Assembly: GCF_006494375.1 (NCBI RefSeq) | Contig: NZ_VHIZ01000017.1 | Span: 205,278-269,277, forward strand | Length of the DNA stretch: 64,000 nt | Direction of reading: 5' to 3' | Source: Pantoea anthophila | Lineage (GTDB): Bacteria > Pseudomonadota > Gammaproteobacteria > Enterobacterales > Enterobacteriaceae | Shown here: piece after piece, positions 48,996-58,961 of the stretch | Position numbering within the stretch: the stretch's first letter is position 1 | Layout of the letters: the number at the start of each line of letters is the position of its first letter | The notes under the pieces: model-generated | What the model saw: only the letters and a program-made list of their open reading frames with translations | Databases searched by the model: none | Told to the model about the DNA's origin: nothing | Made by a program: the position numbers and the translations under genes

Positions 48996-50058
48996 GTCGG
49001 TTTCCTTGTTGTGGTGTGGCGGGCTTCATGCCGGTGTAATAGCCCAGTTCTGTCGTAAAAGTCTGCGGGATATCGTCCGGGAGGGCTTCGTCTTCCGCGC
49101 CCAGCACGCCATTCATCCCCAGCCAGAAGGGTCCTTCGCCGAGCGGCGGCGCGGCCAGCAGTCGGGTTTGAGTGGTCAGGGTGATTTTTGCCTTAAAACG
49201 CCAGCCAAGGTAGACACGCAGCATCACCAGAAAGTCCTGATACAGCAGACCGTCCGGTTTCCAGCCCTGCGACTCCTGTTCGTTTTCGGTGGACAGGGCA
49301 ATCAGCAGCTGGCTACTGGCATCCATCGCCTCGTCACCCAGCGGCGTGTTGCCATCCAGCAGAAAATCGTCGTCTCCGTAAAAACCTAATGGCTGACTGA
49401 TTTCCACCGGACGCAGGCAATATGGGCTGACCCTGACGGTGGTATCCGGGGCAAGCAGCGTCACCAGCGCCTGCAATCCCTCCTGCGTTTTTCCCGGCTG
49501 GCGAAGTACACCAAGCAGCGCCAGAAAGCGCGACACCGGCGTGGCAATATGCTTCGCCGTCCCGGGAATACCCAGCCCCACCAGGCCAAGCAGCGACTGC
49601 GAAATCGCATCAGTACCGCCTGGCTCAAAGGTGGCCGGATACGAGTACTTACGCCAGATGCGATAAAATTGCGTCAGGATGCGGTGGCTGAAGATATCCA
49701 GAAAGCCCTGCAGCGCCTCATGCCCTTCCCGGCACTGGGCGATGTCATCAAGATAGGCGGTCGGCAGCGGCGAATCCACGCCGTACATGCCCATAAACGT
49801 GGTGCGAATGAGCGGTGGTTTGCTGCCATTCTCTTCGTCATACCCGACGGCTTTGAGTTCGCCAGCCGGAAAGCCCATTCCGGGATGCGGCGCAAAACGC
49901 ACCGGATCGTCAGAAGGATGGCTGGTTGAGCCTATCAGCGGCCTGTCCGGGTTCTGCTTCTCCAGTAGCTGGCAGAAACGGTAAAAGTTTATCCGGTTAA
50001 GGTCAGCCTCCAGCCGTGGGGTCAGCCGGGAATACGGCGGTTGTGCTTCTCTTCCCAT
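48973..50058 (-). CDS. tssG: TssG, T6SS baseplate protein
   Basis: 361 aa. Conserved N-terminal pattern FYRFCQLLEKQNPDRPLIG, VRFAPHPGMGFPAGEL and a middle GLPLPTAYLDD-like DSPLPTAYLDDIAQC. TssG joins two TssF copies and one TssE into each baseplate wedge. It overlaps the tssF 3' end by 37 bp. Confidence 0.94.
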   Translation of the reverse strand: MGREAQPPYSRLTPRLEADLNRINFYRFCQLLEKQNPDRPLIGSTSHPSDDPVRFAPHPGMGFPAGELKAVGYDEENGSKPPLIRTTFMGMYGVDSPLPTAYLDDIAQCREGHEALQGFLDIFSHRILTQFYRIWRKYSYPATFEPGGTDAISQSLLGLVGLGIPGTAKHIATPVSRFLALLGVLRQPGKTQEGLQALVTLLAPDTTVRVSPYCLRPVEISQPLGFYGDDDFLLDGNTPLGDEAMDASSQLLIALSTENEQESQGWKPDGLLYQDFLVMLRVYLGWRFKAKITLTTQTRLLAAPPLGEGPFWLGMNGVLGAEDEALPDDIPQTFTTELGYYTGMKPATPQQGNRRVTYKFN

Positions 50059-51776
50059 TCCAGACGCTCTCCGGTCGGTTGCAGGATGATAATCAGGCGG
50101 TTGAACAGATAGATATCGGTATACAGCGCGAAGAAGCGACTCAGCATCTCACCAAACAGGCAGATATCACCGCGCCCGGCAAAGCCGTGGCTGTCGAGCG
50201 TCACGTCAATCTGCACGCCGCGCACCAGGTAGCCCTGTTCGAAGCGCTCCGTTTCGCTATGCTTCACGTCGATAATCGCCTCCAGACGACGGCGGTTCAT
50301 TTCACTGTCCGTCCACTCATACAGCGCGAGGGTGCCGCGCAGCACGTCGGCATTATCCATCATCGACAGGAAGCCGCTGCCAAGGTGGCTAAGCACGCGC
50401 CAGTGGAAGCGATCCTGATCCGGTGGGTAACAGGGTAATGTCGGTGCACACAGGTTGCGGACGGCAATACTGGCTGAGATGGTTTTCATCACCGTATCCA
50501 GCACGGTGCTTTGTAGCGCGCGGCGTGGTAACTGGCCGTTGGTACCGGTCAGCGTGAGAGACAGGCTTTCATTTTCCGGAACGGTATGGTTATCAAAGGC
50601 TTCGCCACCGAGGACAAGCCAAGTGTTATGCAGCCCGGACGGGCCACGTCGCACGCGGGTGTGGTAATAATATTCCGGCGCCTCATGACGCATCATGCCG
50701 CCTTTATGACGGAAGCTTGAGAACGGCACGTAGGTATGCTGGCTTGATGACATCACAGAATCCACCGCGTATATCTCGGTATGGCCATCCTGAACGCGCA
50801 TCGGGCGCAGCATATATTCGGTCTGCAGGGAGTTGACCGTCAGTGGGTCAGATTCCAGCGGAAACAGGTTGATCACCGGCACACAGTTCAGGCGCAGATG
50901 CTTTTCGGTAAAGCTGAAGTCATGCTCCCAGCGCTCCGTCAGCACCACGTCGATTTCAAACCAGGGGAGCTCAGCCGGAAAGACGACAGTTTCCAGCCCA
51001 CGCAGGCCCGCAAACATGAACTTCTCGCGGAAGGTGAAATACTCCAGCAGCAGCTGATAGCCGCTAAAACTGCTGCTCCCCTTCGGCCACAGGTCGTCAT
51101 CATCGCCAAAGCCCAGTGCAGCGAAATAGCCGTCCAGCGGTTTTCTGTCCACATCGCCCGGCATGCGCAACCACAGATGCGCCATGTTCATGGTAAAAGC
51201 TTCATGCATGGCGCAGGCCAGCGGCGCGTCGGCATTAAAATAGAACGGGATTTGAGTGAGATCGACACGACGCCAGTCGGCAAGGTGGCTGCAGTTAAAG
51301 CGCAGGCTGATAACTGAACGTCCGTCAGAGTCAGTCGACAGGCGGGCGTGCTCAAGCGACAGTGGCTGTAGGGTAATCGCTTTGGTGGTGGTATAGCGGC
51401 AACGCGTGCCCTTCTCACCGATCGGCCTTGAGTTCACCTCAAAGCCTTTGACGATTCGCATCGGCTCTTTCATTTCGCGCCAGTCAGGGGTGAATTCCAC
51501 TACTGACATCGACGGAATGGTGCGCAGGTAATGCGGCCAAAGCAGGCTGACCAGGCCTTCGGTCAGTTCAGGCAGGTCGTCATCGAGCTTCTCCCGCAGG
51601 CGGCCCATCAGGAAAGCAAAGCCTTCGAACAGGCGCTCCACAAACGGATCACGTGCAACTGGCTTGTCGAGATTGAGCATTGCTGCCTGCTCGGGATGCG
51701 CACGGGCAAACTCTTCACCGGCTTCCAGCAGGTAGCGCATTTCAGCGTCATAATAACGCAGGGTTAAATCATCCAT
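50022..51776 (-). CDS. tssF: TssF, T6SS baseplate protein
   Basis: 584 aa, typical length. The start MDDLTLRYYDAEMRYLLEAG and EEFARAHPEQAAML are the TssF N-terminal signature, and DPFVERLFEGFAFLMGRLRE follows. It is the main structural wedge protein of the baseplate. It lies 42 bp downstream of tssA and overlaps tssG. Confidence 0.95.
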   Translation of the reverse strand: MDDLTLRYYDAEMRYLLEAGEEFARAHPEQAAMLNLDKPVARDPFVERLFEGFAFLMGRLREKLDDDLPELTEGLVSLLWPHYLRTIPSMSVVEFTPDWREMKEPMRIVKGFEVNSRPIGEKGTRCRYTTTKAITLQPLSLEHARLSTDSDGRSVISLRFNCSHLADWRRVDLTQIPFYFNADAPLACAMHEAFTMNMAHLWLRMPGDVDRKPLDGYFAALGFGDDDDLWPKGSSSFSGYQLLLEYFTFREKFMFAGLRGLETVVFPAELPWFEIDVVLTERWEHDFSFTEKHLRLNCVPVINLFPLESDPLTVNSLQTEYMLRPMRVQDGHTEIYAVDSVMSSSQHTYVPFSSFRHKGGMMRHEAPEYYYHTRVRRGPSGLHNTWLVLGGEAFDNHTVPENESLSLTLTGTNGQLPRRALQSTVLDTVMKTISASIAVRNLCAPTLPCYPPDQDRFHWRVLSHLGSGFLSMMDNADVLRGTLALYEWTDSEMNRRRLEAIIDVKHSETERFEQGYLVRGVQIDVTLDSHGFAGRGDICLFGEMLSRFFALYTDIYLFNRLIIILQPTGERLEWEEKHNRRIPG

Positions 51777-51818
51777 AAAAACCTGAATAAGTGTGAATTA
51801 AAGGTATGCGAGGGATTT

Positions 51819-53417
51819 TTACCCGCAAAGTACTGCACTGCTGGCTGGATCGAGCGCAATCAGCCCTGCAAGAAGCTGGTCCATCTCTGGCTGTAACCGT
51901 GATTTATCGGTTTCACTGCGTGTGGCTTTCATGCGCAGAAGTCTGAGGCGGCGTGATTTCACTTCAAACAGCAGTGCCGGCGTCCACTGCGTGAGGGTAA
52001 TGGACTGTGCGGCACTATCGAGCTCACCCAGCAGATGCAGGGCCAGTTCATTTTTGCCCTTCTGCTCTGCTACGCGGGCCATCAACAGACGCAGCAACCA
52101 TTTGTCTTTTGTGGTGTCAGTGCCCGGGCGGGTCTGCAGCCAGTTAAGTGTGGCATCCAGACCGTCACTATCCGCTTTATCCAGCGCTTCCGGCTCAAGA
52201 GACAGAATATCGTTATCTGTCTCACCGACGGCGCTGACTGGCTCATCCCGCCAGCCGGACATATCGTCCAGTACGCTCTGGTTTATCCAGTTCAGGGTCA
52301 CTTCATCGGCAAACGGCGTTCCGTCATTAAAGGCCAGGGTTTCAAGCCCGGTAAGGCGGCGCAGCAACCCTTTCAGGTCTGCGGTGATGATGTCGGCCAG
52401 TACATCCTGCCCTGATTTCATCAGGGCCTGGTGGATATACCACTGTAAATCCAGCCAGAGGTGATTGGCACCGCGCGAGAAGGTATTGTCCGCCTGTTCC
52501 AGAATCTCCAGCCAGCTCTGCTGGAGATATAGCCGTTTGAGCATGGCCCGCTGGTCAGCCCGTGGCGGTTCGATGCGCGTTTTCCCCTCAGCATCCGGGG
52601 CCGGAATAGTGTTCAGCGTGTCATGACGCAGACTCTTCATCAGCCGATGCGCCGCAAGCCAGCCACCGGGCTGTTCACGCAGATACCCTGTCAGGATGCG
52701 CGCCTGAGCCAGTAAATCCTGACCAGAGGTAATGCGGCTCAGTATCGGCGCGTCAGGCTCTGTCGCGTGTAAGGTCTGTGACTGACTCTTGTTACTGACA
52801 TTCTGAGGTACCACGGCATCCACACCCCCGGCCTTCATCAGGCGGGATTCCAGCGCGCTGTACAGAGCATTCAGTGCCGGCCGTGACGCCTCCGGCTCTC
52901 TCTCCAGGCTGTCCGTAATGAGCAACAGCGCCCCGGCGGTACGCTGTGCATCCTCGCGGACGACCTCCGGATACAATGACAGACTGTCCAGAACACGGGT
53001 GCCGCCGAGCCATTCGAGCGCGGCCCTGCGGCTGCGATCCCGCTGCGGGTGAAGCTGCATGCCGAAGCGCTGCAGTAATCCCGCCAGCAGTTCAAGCCCT
53101 TCGGCAAAGCCAGCCTCGCCATCCTGGTGCAGGCGCGCCCAGCAGTAATACGTGGCCACCCGGATATCTTTCGCCCCGGTGATCAGTAACTTTTCGGCAA
53201 GCGTACATATCAGCCCGGTATCGATCCCGGTGAGCTTATTGACCTCTTCGCGGATACGCTGAAAATCATCATCATATCCCGGGTCTTCACCGGTCAGACT
53301 GCTGCCACTTACCGGCGCAAGCCAGGGCTGCCAGTTTTTTGTGCGTGCCTGTGCCTGTTGACGCAGCTGAGTTTCGTCTGCCTGACAGGCGGTAACCAGA
53401 TTCTGCAGTGTGCTCAT
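51819..53417 (-). CDS. tssA: TssA, T6SS cap/priming protein
   Basis: 532 aa. The N-terminal ImpA domain has LTGEDPGYDDDFQRIREEVN, then a long helical region and a C-terminal half with HLWLDLQWYIHQALMKSG, the VasJ-type pattern. TssA primes the baseplate and organises sheath polymerisation. It overlaps the tssM stop by 1 bp. The cluster has a second, membrane-anchored TssA-like protein (46008-47393). Confidence 0.9.
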   Translation of the reverse strand: MSTLQNLVTACQADETQLRQQAQARTKNWQPWLAPVSGSSLTGEDPGYDDDFQRIREEVNKLTGIDTGLICTLAEKLLITGAKDIRVATYYCWARLHQDGEAGFAEGLELLAGLLQRFGMQLHPQRDRSRRAALEWLGGTRVLDSLSLYPEVVREDAQRTAGALLLITDSLEREPEASRPALNALYSALESRLMKAGGVDAVVPQNVSNKSQSQTLHATEPDAPILSRITSGQDLLAQARILTGYLREQPGGWLAAHRLMKSLRHDTLNTIPAPDAEGKTRIEPPRADQRAMLKRLYLQQSWLEILEQADNTFSRGANHLWLDLQWYIHQALMKSGQDVLADIITADLKGLLRRLTGLETLAFNDGTPFADEVTLNWINQSVLDDMSGWRDEPVSAVGETDNDILSLEPEALDKADSDGLDATLNWLQTRPGTDTTKDKWLLRLLMARVAEQKGKNELALHLLGELDSAAQSITLTQWTPALLFEVKSRRLRLLRMKATRSETDKSRLQPEMDQLLAGLIALDPASSAVLCG

Positions 53418-56400
53418 TATTCGACACCCTCCCTGTCACTGTTTCCGGTACTGGCCATCAGCGCCTGCGCGGTGGCCGCACTGTCGACACTGAATATCTG
53501 ATCGGGCAGCGTGAAACCGCGAAGGTCCAGCAGTGCCAGCGGACCTTTGCCGAGTTGTGAGCGCAGCACCCACTGCAAAGTGCGACTGTCCGGGGCGGTA
53601 AAGCTCATCATCCACTGGCTGCGGTCAAGCTGCCGGCGTTTGCCCTGGTCCAGCCAGCGAATAAAGCCCCAGGTCCCGCTGTAATCCCCGAACAGGCGCG
53701 CTCCGGCGTTGACCGTAGTCCAGGTCAGCATCGTCCCCGGCCTGTAAGTCTCTCCCGGCCAGCGGAAACTCTGCCAGTCGGCCATCTGGTTGAAGTAATG
53801 CAGCTTTTGCCCATCAATGGTCAACTGCGTCTCCACCACCTGCGGTACAGGACGCGCCTGCAGCTCAAAGCTGATGCCCTGGCTGCCATCGGTAAACAGA
53901 ATGTCCGACAGCTGGCTCAGCTGGTTAACCGCACGCAGGAAGGCCGGGTTGAAGCTCAGGCCCTGGCTGTTAATCTTATCCGGCACCCACTGGCTGCCCT
54001 CTTTGTGCAGCACACCGCTGAGCTCCGTCGCCAGGAAGCGCTCAATACGTCCGCTATCCTTACGCACGAATTCAGCCAGCATCGGCAGGGAGGCATCACT
54101 TTTACTCGCAGTAAACGGGAAGCGCCCGTCAAAGGCGGTGCGCCAGTTTGCGACAACGGAACGACTCCACTTATCGTTCAGGCTGGCTGCGGAGGGCTGA
54201 AGCACGGTCTCCCAGGCCTGGGTCAGCGGCTGCACAAACATCGTGTTGCCAAAACCACTCCACTCTTCACCCAGGCTGGCGGAAATCAGGCTGCCATACT
54301 GTTGGGTGTCAGTAAGATCCACGCTTTTACCCTGAAATACCGTCTGCGCCAGGGTCTGCATCATCTCCAGCGGATCAGAGGCGCTGGCCACCTGTTGCAG
54401 ACGCAGACGCACGCGGGTGATACGGGTCAGCCAGGTCTGCAGGCTCAGAGAATTGTCAGCGGACATGACGTTGCTGCTTTTGTTTTTACCCAGCAGCTGA
54501 AGCAGCGGGCCAAAGGTTTCATCCAGCGGACCCTGCGGGCCTGCCGCCGACTGGTCAATCGCCGGTTTATCTTTGCCGCCCACCAGCTCTTTAGCCGACT
54601 GGATGATCGAGTCCGACAGACCTTCGCGTTGCTGACCGGTCTGTCCCTGCCAGGCGAGCGTATTCATCAGGGCAATCAGTGGCGACTGACGGACATCACT
54701 CATCAGCGTCAGCTGGTCGGTGACGTCGGCGATATTGTTTGCCGGGTTCCAGTGCAGACTGTTAAGGAAACTCAGCCAGCGACCAGCAAAGTCGGTGAAG
54801 TACCTTTGCGTCAGACGGGCTTTCAGGGCTTCCGGCGACAGATCGGCTGAAACTGCTTTATGGGAATCGCTCAGCACCCAGTCGATTTCATCCCGGCGGG
54901 AATTTGCCGCTTTTTCGATAGCGGGCTGAATGCCCCCCTCCCAGGCCTGGCGAGTGAACATGCCCGGCACCACATCTTCAGTCGTGAACAGACGACGGGC
55001 ATCGGTACCGCCGGTCATGTCCTCCAGAGAGAGATCGGCGAAGTTACGCCGCACGGATTTGAGCATGTTCTGGTACAGCGTGCTTTCAGCATTACGCCGT
55101 CCAATCTGCTGCAACAGGACCTGGCGGCTCTGGCTCACCAGCTGCGCATCCGGCGTGATTTTCCACTGTGGCTGCTCTGGCAGTTCGGAGATATAGAACG
55201 CCCACAAATCCGGCGACAGGCTTTGCCACAGGCCGGCTGAAATACCTATCCGCGCCGGCTGCACGGTTTTCATAGCCTGCGCATAAAAGGCACCATCGGC
55301 TTTATCCGGACGAGCCATCATCAGCCAGGCTTTAAGCTGGTCATACCCCGGTTTAGCAAGCGCAGCGCGCTGGTCACTGTTGGGGGCTGAATTTGCCAGC
55401 GCACTGAGTTTCTGCATCAGCGCCTGATTCGCCGGGTCGCGTATCAGGCGGTTGTTTGCCACGCCGTACCAGGGCAGCATCGCGTCAAGCAGTTGCGGGT
55501 TATGGTCCAGACCAAAGCGCTGATACCAGGGTGCGCCGTCTTCAATACGGTGCTTCAGGCGGCCGGCGTCATTACGCAACGTATGCAGCGCCGTGAGCTG
55601 GTCATCCGAAACAGAAAGATGTTCTGCCAGGACATGCGCCTGCCCGGCAACAGAAACGATCTGCTGACGGTTGACCGCGAAAGACAGCAGCGTTCCCGCG
55701 CCCCAGATACCGATAAGGGCCATCAGCGCCCAGGCAATCGTCTGTTCCCATGCCATACCGACCCGGCGGCCACGAACACGGACGCAGTCATCCACGATGC
55801 CCTGCCAGGTTGCTGGCAGGGTCAAGGCGTGACCCTGTGATTCGGGGATATATTTCTCAGCGTCGGCAGATGCAACAGCTTCACCCTCAAACGTTTCAGC
55901 AGGTTTATACTCCGGCAGGCTGAACATCAGGCCACGCAGCGGAATGCGCTGCTGGGAGGCTGCCAGCCATGGCACCAGCTGCTGAGCCCAGCGGGCGATA
56001 CCGCCGTCTTTCAGGTGCTGACCCAGGCGCAGCAGGAAGTCGTGGCCGTTGTTCTCAGCGACCTGACTCATTCCCTGGTTTCGCAGGGTTGGCAGCATCC
56101 GTTCAAGCTGGCGGGTAATGTCGTCAGGCTGGGCACGCAGCGGGAAAGTAGCCCCAACCGTCTGTTCATTACGTTTTGCCTGCGACCAGGTGCTGTCGCA
56201 CAACTGCCATAAATAAACCGGGGCAGAATAACGCAACAGTTCGCTGATTTTTTCCAGACCGCGTAGATCGTTGTCGCTGATTTGCGGGGTAAGATTAAAC
56301 GACTGCGGCATAATCCGGATAATCCCGTCCAGCGGACGTCCGCGGCGCAGTTTACGCAGCGCGGTATATTTTTCTTTGTCAGGCTCAGCAATCAGACTGC

Positions 56401-56833
56401 CGCCATAAATCAGCACGGTACGGTTGCCTTCAAGCCACTGCTCCTGTTGCAGGCCGGGCACCAGTTGTTCGATTGCCGCCTCATCGCCGGTGACCAGCAG
56501 CAGGCGGACTTTATGCCACCAGAGGAGCGAGTGACGTCTCCTGAGATGCATGCTTAGTGCTGCAAGATCATATTGATCCGACGCTATTTCTTCGTTGTGA
56601 TTGTTTTCGCCATGAGGCGTAACAGGAGAAGGATTCTGCTGCCTGGACAACGTAAAAAATACCAGGGTGCATAATGTGGCAGTCAGAGTGATGAAACCTG
56701 CCAGTACGTACCAGAAATTATTGTCACCACTACTGGCGGGCAATTGCGTTGTTTGTGCAAAAACAAAGAGTATCATCAGCAGGACTACCATAATGAGTAG
56801 TCCAGCTCCCAGTGGCTTTGAAACCTTTTTCAT
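53417..56833 (-). CDS. tssM: TssM (IcmF), T6SS membrane-complex protein
   Basis: 1138 aa. Membrane segments lie at about 9-27, 41-61 and 362-385, with a cytosolic domain between the second and third and a large periplasmic IcmF/DUF1215 region after. The cytosolic domain has VTGDEAAIEQL (114-124) where many TssM proteins carry a GxxGxGKT Walker A loop, so NTP binding is probably lost. TssM spans the periplasm to TssJ. It is 5 bp downstream of the unknown membrane protein. Confidence 0.95.
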   Translation of the reverse strand: MKKVSKPLGAGLLIMVVLLMILFVFAQTTQLPASSGDNNFWYVLAGFITLTATLCTLVFFTLSRQQNPSPVTPHGENNHNEEIASDQYDLAALSMHLRRRHSLLWWHKVRLLLVTGDEAAIEQLVPGLQQEQWLEGNRTVLIYGGSLIAEPDKEKYTALRKLRRGRPLDGIIRIMPQSFNLTPQISDNDLRGLEKISELLRYSAPVYLWQLCDSTWSQAKRNEQTVGATFPLRAQPDDITRQLERMLPTLRNQGMSQVAENNGHDFLLRLGQHLKDGGIARWAQQLVPWLAASQQRIPLRGLMFSLPEYKPAETFEGEAVASADAEKYIPESQGHALTLPATWQGIVDDCVRVRGRRVGMAWEQTIAWALMALIGIWGAGTLLSFAVNRQQIVSVAGQAHVLAEHLSVSDDQLTALHTLRNDAGRLKHRIEDGAPWYQRFGLDHNPQLLDAMLPWYGVANNRLIRDPANQALMQKLSALANSAPNSDQRAALAKPGYDQLKAWLMMARPDKADGAFYAQAMKTVQPARIGISAGLWQSLSPDLWAFYISELPEQPQWKITPDAQLVSQSRQVLLQQIGRRNAESTLYQNMLKSVRRNFADLSLEDMTGGTDARRLFTTEDVVPGMFTRQAWEGGIQPAIEKAANSRRDEIDWVLSDSHKAVSADLSPEALKARLTQRYFTDFAGRWLSFLNSLHWNPANNIADVTDQLTLMSDVRQSPLIALMNTLAWQGQTGQQREGLSDSIIQSAKELVGGKDKPAIDQSAAGPQGPLDETFGPLLQLLGKNKSSNVMSADNSLSLQTWLTRITRVRLRLQQVASASDPLEMMQTLAQTVFQGKSVDLTDTQQYGSLISASLGEEWSGFGNTMFVQPLTQAWETVLQPSAASLNDKWSRSVVANWRTAFDGRFPFTASKSDASLPMLAEFVRKDSGRIERFLATELSGVLHKEGSQWVPDKINSQGLSFNPAFLRAVNQLSQLSDILFTDGSQGISFELQARPVPQVVETQLTIDGQKLHYFNQMADWQSFRWPGETYRPGTMLTWTTVNAGARLFGDYSGTWGFIRWLDQGKRRQLDRSQWMMSFTAPDSRTLQWVLRSQLGKGPLALLDLRGFTLPDQIFSVDSAATAQALMASTGNSDREGVE

Positions 56834-56838
56834 ACCGG

Positions 56839-58275
56839 TTATTCCTTTCCGGAGTGTATTGCAACCCTGATAAATTCCGGGCGCTGAAGACGGGCTGTAA
56901 TTCGTCTCAGCAAAATGGCCAGCCCGGGTAATGTCACTATCAGTGACAGCAGAAGAAAAGTGATCCCAGACCAGGAAAATGCTGTTGAAGGAAAATAGTG
57001 GATCATCAGGCTGTACAGCCCGGCATTGAGCAGTAATGCCATCAGGACAGACCCTCCGGGGAAGGGTGGCTGAATAACGAAATGATCATGCACGATTGCG
57101 GGTGCGGCGTTTTCGAGCATCACAGCCCAGGCATCATTTTCACTCTCAAGAAGAAGCCACTGGCTGGCGGGGCCATAAGAAGCCATCTCAGCCGCAGCGC
57201 CAATCATTGCCCAGCCAGCAAGACCGCCATACCGGGTACATGCAGTGTCATAGTCAATGACACCGCCATTGCCAATGCTATCGTAAAGTGGAACTGACAG
57301 ATCACTCAGCACCCTGCTCACTGACTGACGTGGCCCATCTGACAAGCCACTGTGCCAGACAAGGTATTTTTTACCCACCGATTGCTGTGCCATATCCTGA
57401 AACTCACCAAGTTCAGCCGAAAGTGTGCTGGCGTTCAGTGGCATTGCCCTGAATAAGCGTAATGCGTTTTTCAGCTCTCCCGGATTCAACATTGATGGCG
57501 GCATCAAAAATAACGCGCTGGCAAATTCCGGTAATGTATCGTCAGGCTGGCGGAAGTACATTGCCAGTACCAGTACCGGTTGCGTTCTTGCTCCCACAAA
57601 CTGATTCCAGTCACCAAAGGACGAGTTCGTATCCTGAAAATGAACCTCTGCTTTCCAGGCGGGTAAACCCGCTGTCCAGATTCGATGGAATGACTGAGAT
57701 TCACGATTTTTATCGCTACCGTTGGTCTGAACAATAATCTGGAGTGAGCCGGAAGGATATCGCCGCCGAATCGAAGGCGTTATCTGAGCTATAAGATGAC
57801 AAAGTAACTGCTCAAAACGTGAAATACCGGGTGTAAGGGGATTGTCCGGCAGCAGCGTCAAAGGGGGTGTGTCCGTACTGTCCCTTTCCTGGGTATCTAT
57901 ATGTGCAAGACGTGACAGCAATCCCGCATCTGCTGCGATGAAAACATGACTGAGAATCACAAGATGCTGATGTGCGCGCAGGCGCCATTTCAGACGCATA
58001 TTCCGGCACCACTCATTCCAGTTCCAGACACGAATCGCCAGTGTTTCCCACCAAAGACTATAAACCGCGATGGCTGCCGAAATACCCGTAAATGTCTGTG
58101 TCGTCAGTGGTAACCAGACCCCACTTCTCAATGACGGTAACCCTGTGGTCGGTGATTTCAGTACAGCAACAAGCAGCCCAGTGAAAAGCCCGAGACAAAC
58201 AATCAACAGACAAATCCACGGTGACCAGGAGGGTGCCTGCTCTTTTTCAGACACCTCCGGCAGAGACCATCCCAT
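56839..58275 (-). CDS. Unrecognised T6SS-cluster membrane protein
   Basis: 478 aa from ATG 58275, whose start overlaps the PAAR stop by 1 bp. It has two N-terminal membrane segments (SPWICLLIVCLGLFTGLLVA and a second near 65-90), a soluble middle of about 270 residues with MPPSMLNPGELKNALRLFRA, and two C-terminal membrane segments (about 410-460). I recognise no enzymatic motif. Tight coupling to PAAR and TssM suggests a T6SS role, perhaps in the membrane complex or in tip loading, but that is inference. Confidence 0.8.
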   Translation of the reverse strand: MGWSLPEVSEKEQAPSWSPWICLLIVCLGLFTGLLVAVLKSPTTGLPSLRSGVWLPLTTQTFTGISAAIAVYSLWWETLAIRVWNWNEWCRNMRLKWRLRAHQHLVILSHVFIAADAGLLSRLAHIDTQERDSTDTPPLTLLPDNPLTPGISRFEQLLCHLIAQITPSIRRRYPSGSLQIIVQTNGSDKNRESQSFHRIWTAGLPAWKAEVHFQDTNSSFGDWNQFVGARTQPVLVLAMYFRQPDDTLPEFASALFLMPPSMLNPGELKNALRLFRAMPLNASTLSAELGEFQDMAQQSVGKKYLVWHSGLSDGPRQSVSRVLSDLSVPLYDSIGNGGVIDYDTACTRYGGLAGWAMIGAAAEMASYGPASQWLLLESENDAWAVMLENAAPAIVHDHFVIQPPFPGGSVLMALLLNAGLYSLMIHYFPSTAFSWSGITFLLLSLIVTLPGLAILLRRITARLQRPEFIRVAIHSGKE

Positions 58276-58538
58276 CAGCCCACCTCCATATCCTGCATAC
58301 TTGCGATGACGCTCGCCCCACACTGTGTTTTACAGTTATGCAAAACGATCCCGCGCCCGTTTTCCTCATACGCAGAAACATCGCATTCAATAATTTTGTT
58401 TGTGCCGTGCATCGGACAACTGACGGTATCATTCAAAAGTGCGACATTTTTACCGGATATATCAAAACTGGATGAGGCAGATGTGACTTTGCCTCCATGC
58501 GTAGTGGCATCTCCTAAAACAACAACGTTTCTCTCCAC
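58275..58538 (-). CDS. PAAR-domain spike-tip protein
   Basis: 87 aa, essentially one PAAR domain: VVVLGDATTHGGKVTSASSS at the N-terminus and NDTVSCPMHGTNKIIECD in the middle, with the His/Cys residues that bind the tip zinc. PAAR caps the VgrG spike and can carry effectors. The AT-rich 58539-58658 gap upstream may hold its promoter; I see no clear consensus there. Confidence 0.9.
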   Translation of the reverse strand: MERNVVVLGDATTHGGKVTSASSSFDISGKNVALLNDTVSCPMHGTNKIIECDVSAYEENGRGIVLHNCKTQCGASVIASMQDMEVG

Positions 58539-58658
58539 TTTCCATTCCCTTGTTTATAATTAACCACTTCATTTAACATTACAAAATTCTCTAAATATTA
58601 AAATCAGCATAAAATACACTCATGCCTTATTTGCATTCCTGTAAGCAGGTAGCTTACT

Positions 58659-58961
58659 TTACGCTTTATTAAATTCATCAGTGACTGTATCTCGGCTGAT
58701 TAAATCAGGCTCAGGCGCTTTGTCGGGTATTGCACTGAAGATATAGGGATACTGAGCCTGCACCCAGTCCGCTTTTCGCCGTAAATCGGACATAAATTCT
58801 TTATCCCAGATTGCAACGCAACACCCAAGTAAATGTGCTGGTAAGTCGCAACCACCTCTGATTTGGCAATTTTTATGAGAAGGGAACGAATGCCAGTACG
58901 GATGCCCATTAGCATAACGCCTACATTCAAGCTCTCGAACAGGCCCGGTGTTATTGACCAT
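58659..58961 (-). CDS. Unrecognised 100-aa Cys-rich protein
   Basis: 100 aa with five cysteines in the first half (LECRRYANGHPYWHSFPSHK, then CQIRGGCDLPAHLLGCC), no signal peptide and no membrane segment. It overlaps the end of the first Tli3-type gene by 11 bp, so it is probably translated with it. It could be an accessory or immunity gene; I do not recognise the family. The local DNA is AT-rich compared with the T6SS core. Confidence 0.6.
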   Translation of the reverse strand: MVNNTGPVRELECRRYANGHPYWHSFPSHKNCQIRGGCDLPAHLLGCCVAIWDKEFMSDLRRKADWVQAQYPYIFSAIPDKAPEPDLISRDTVTDEFNKA

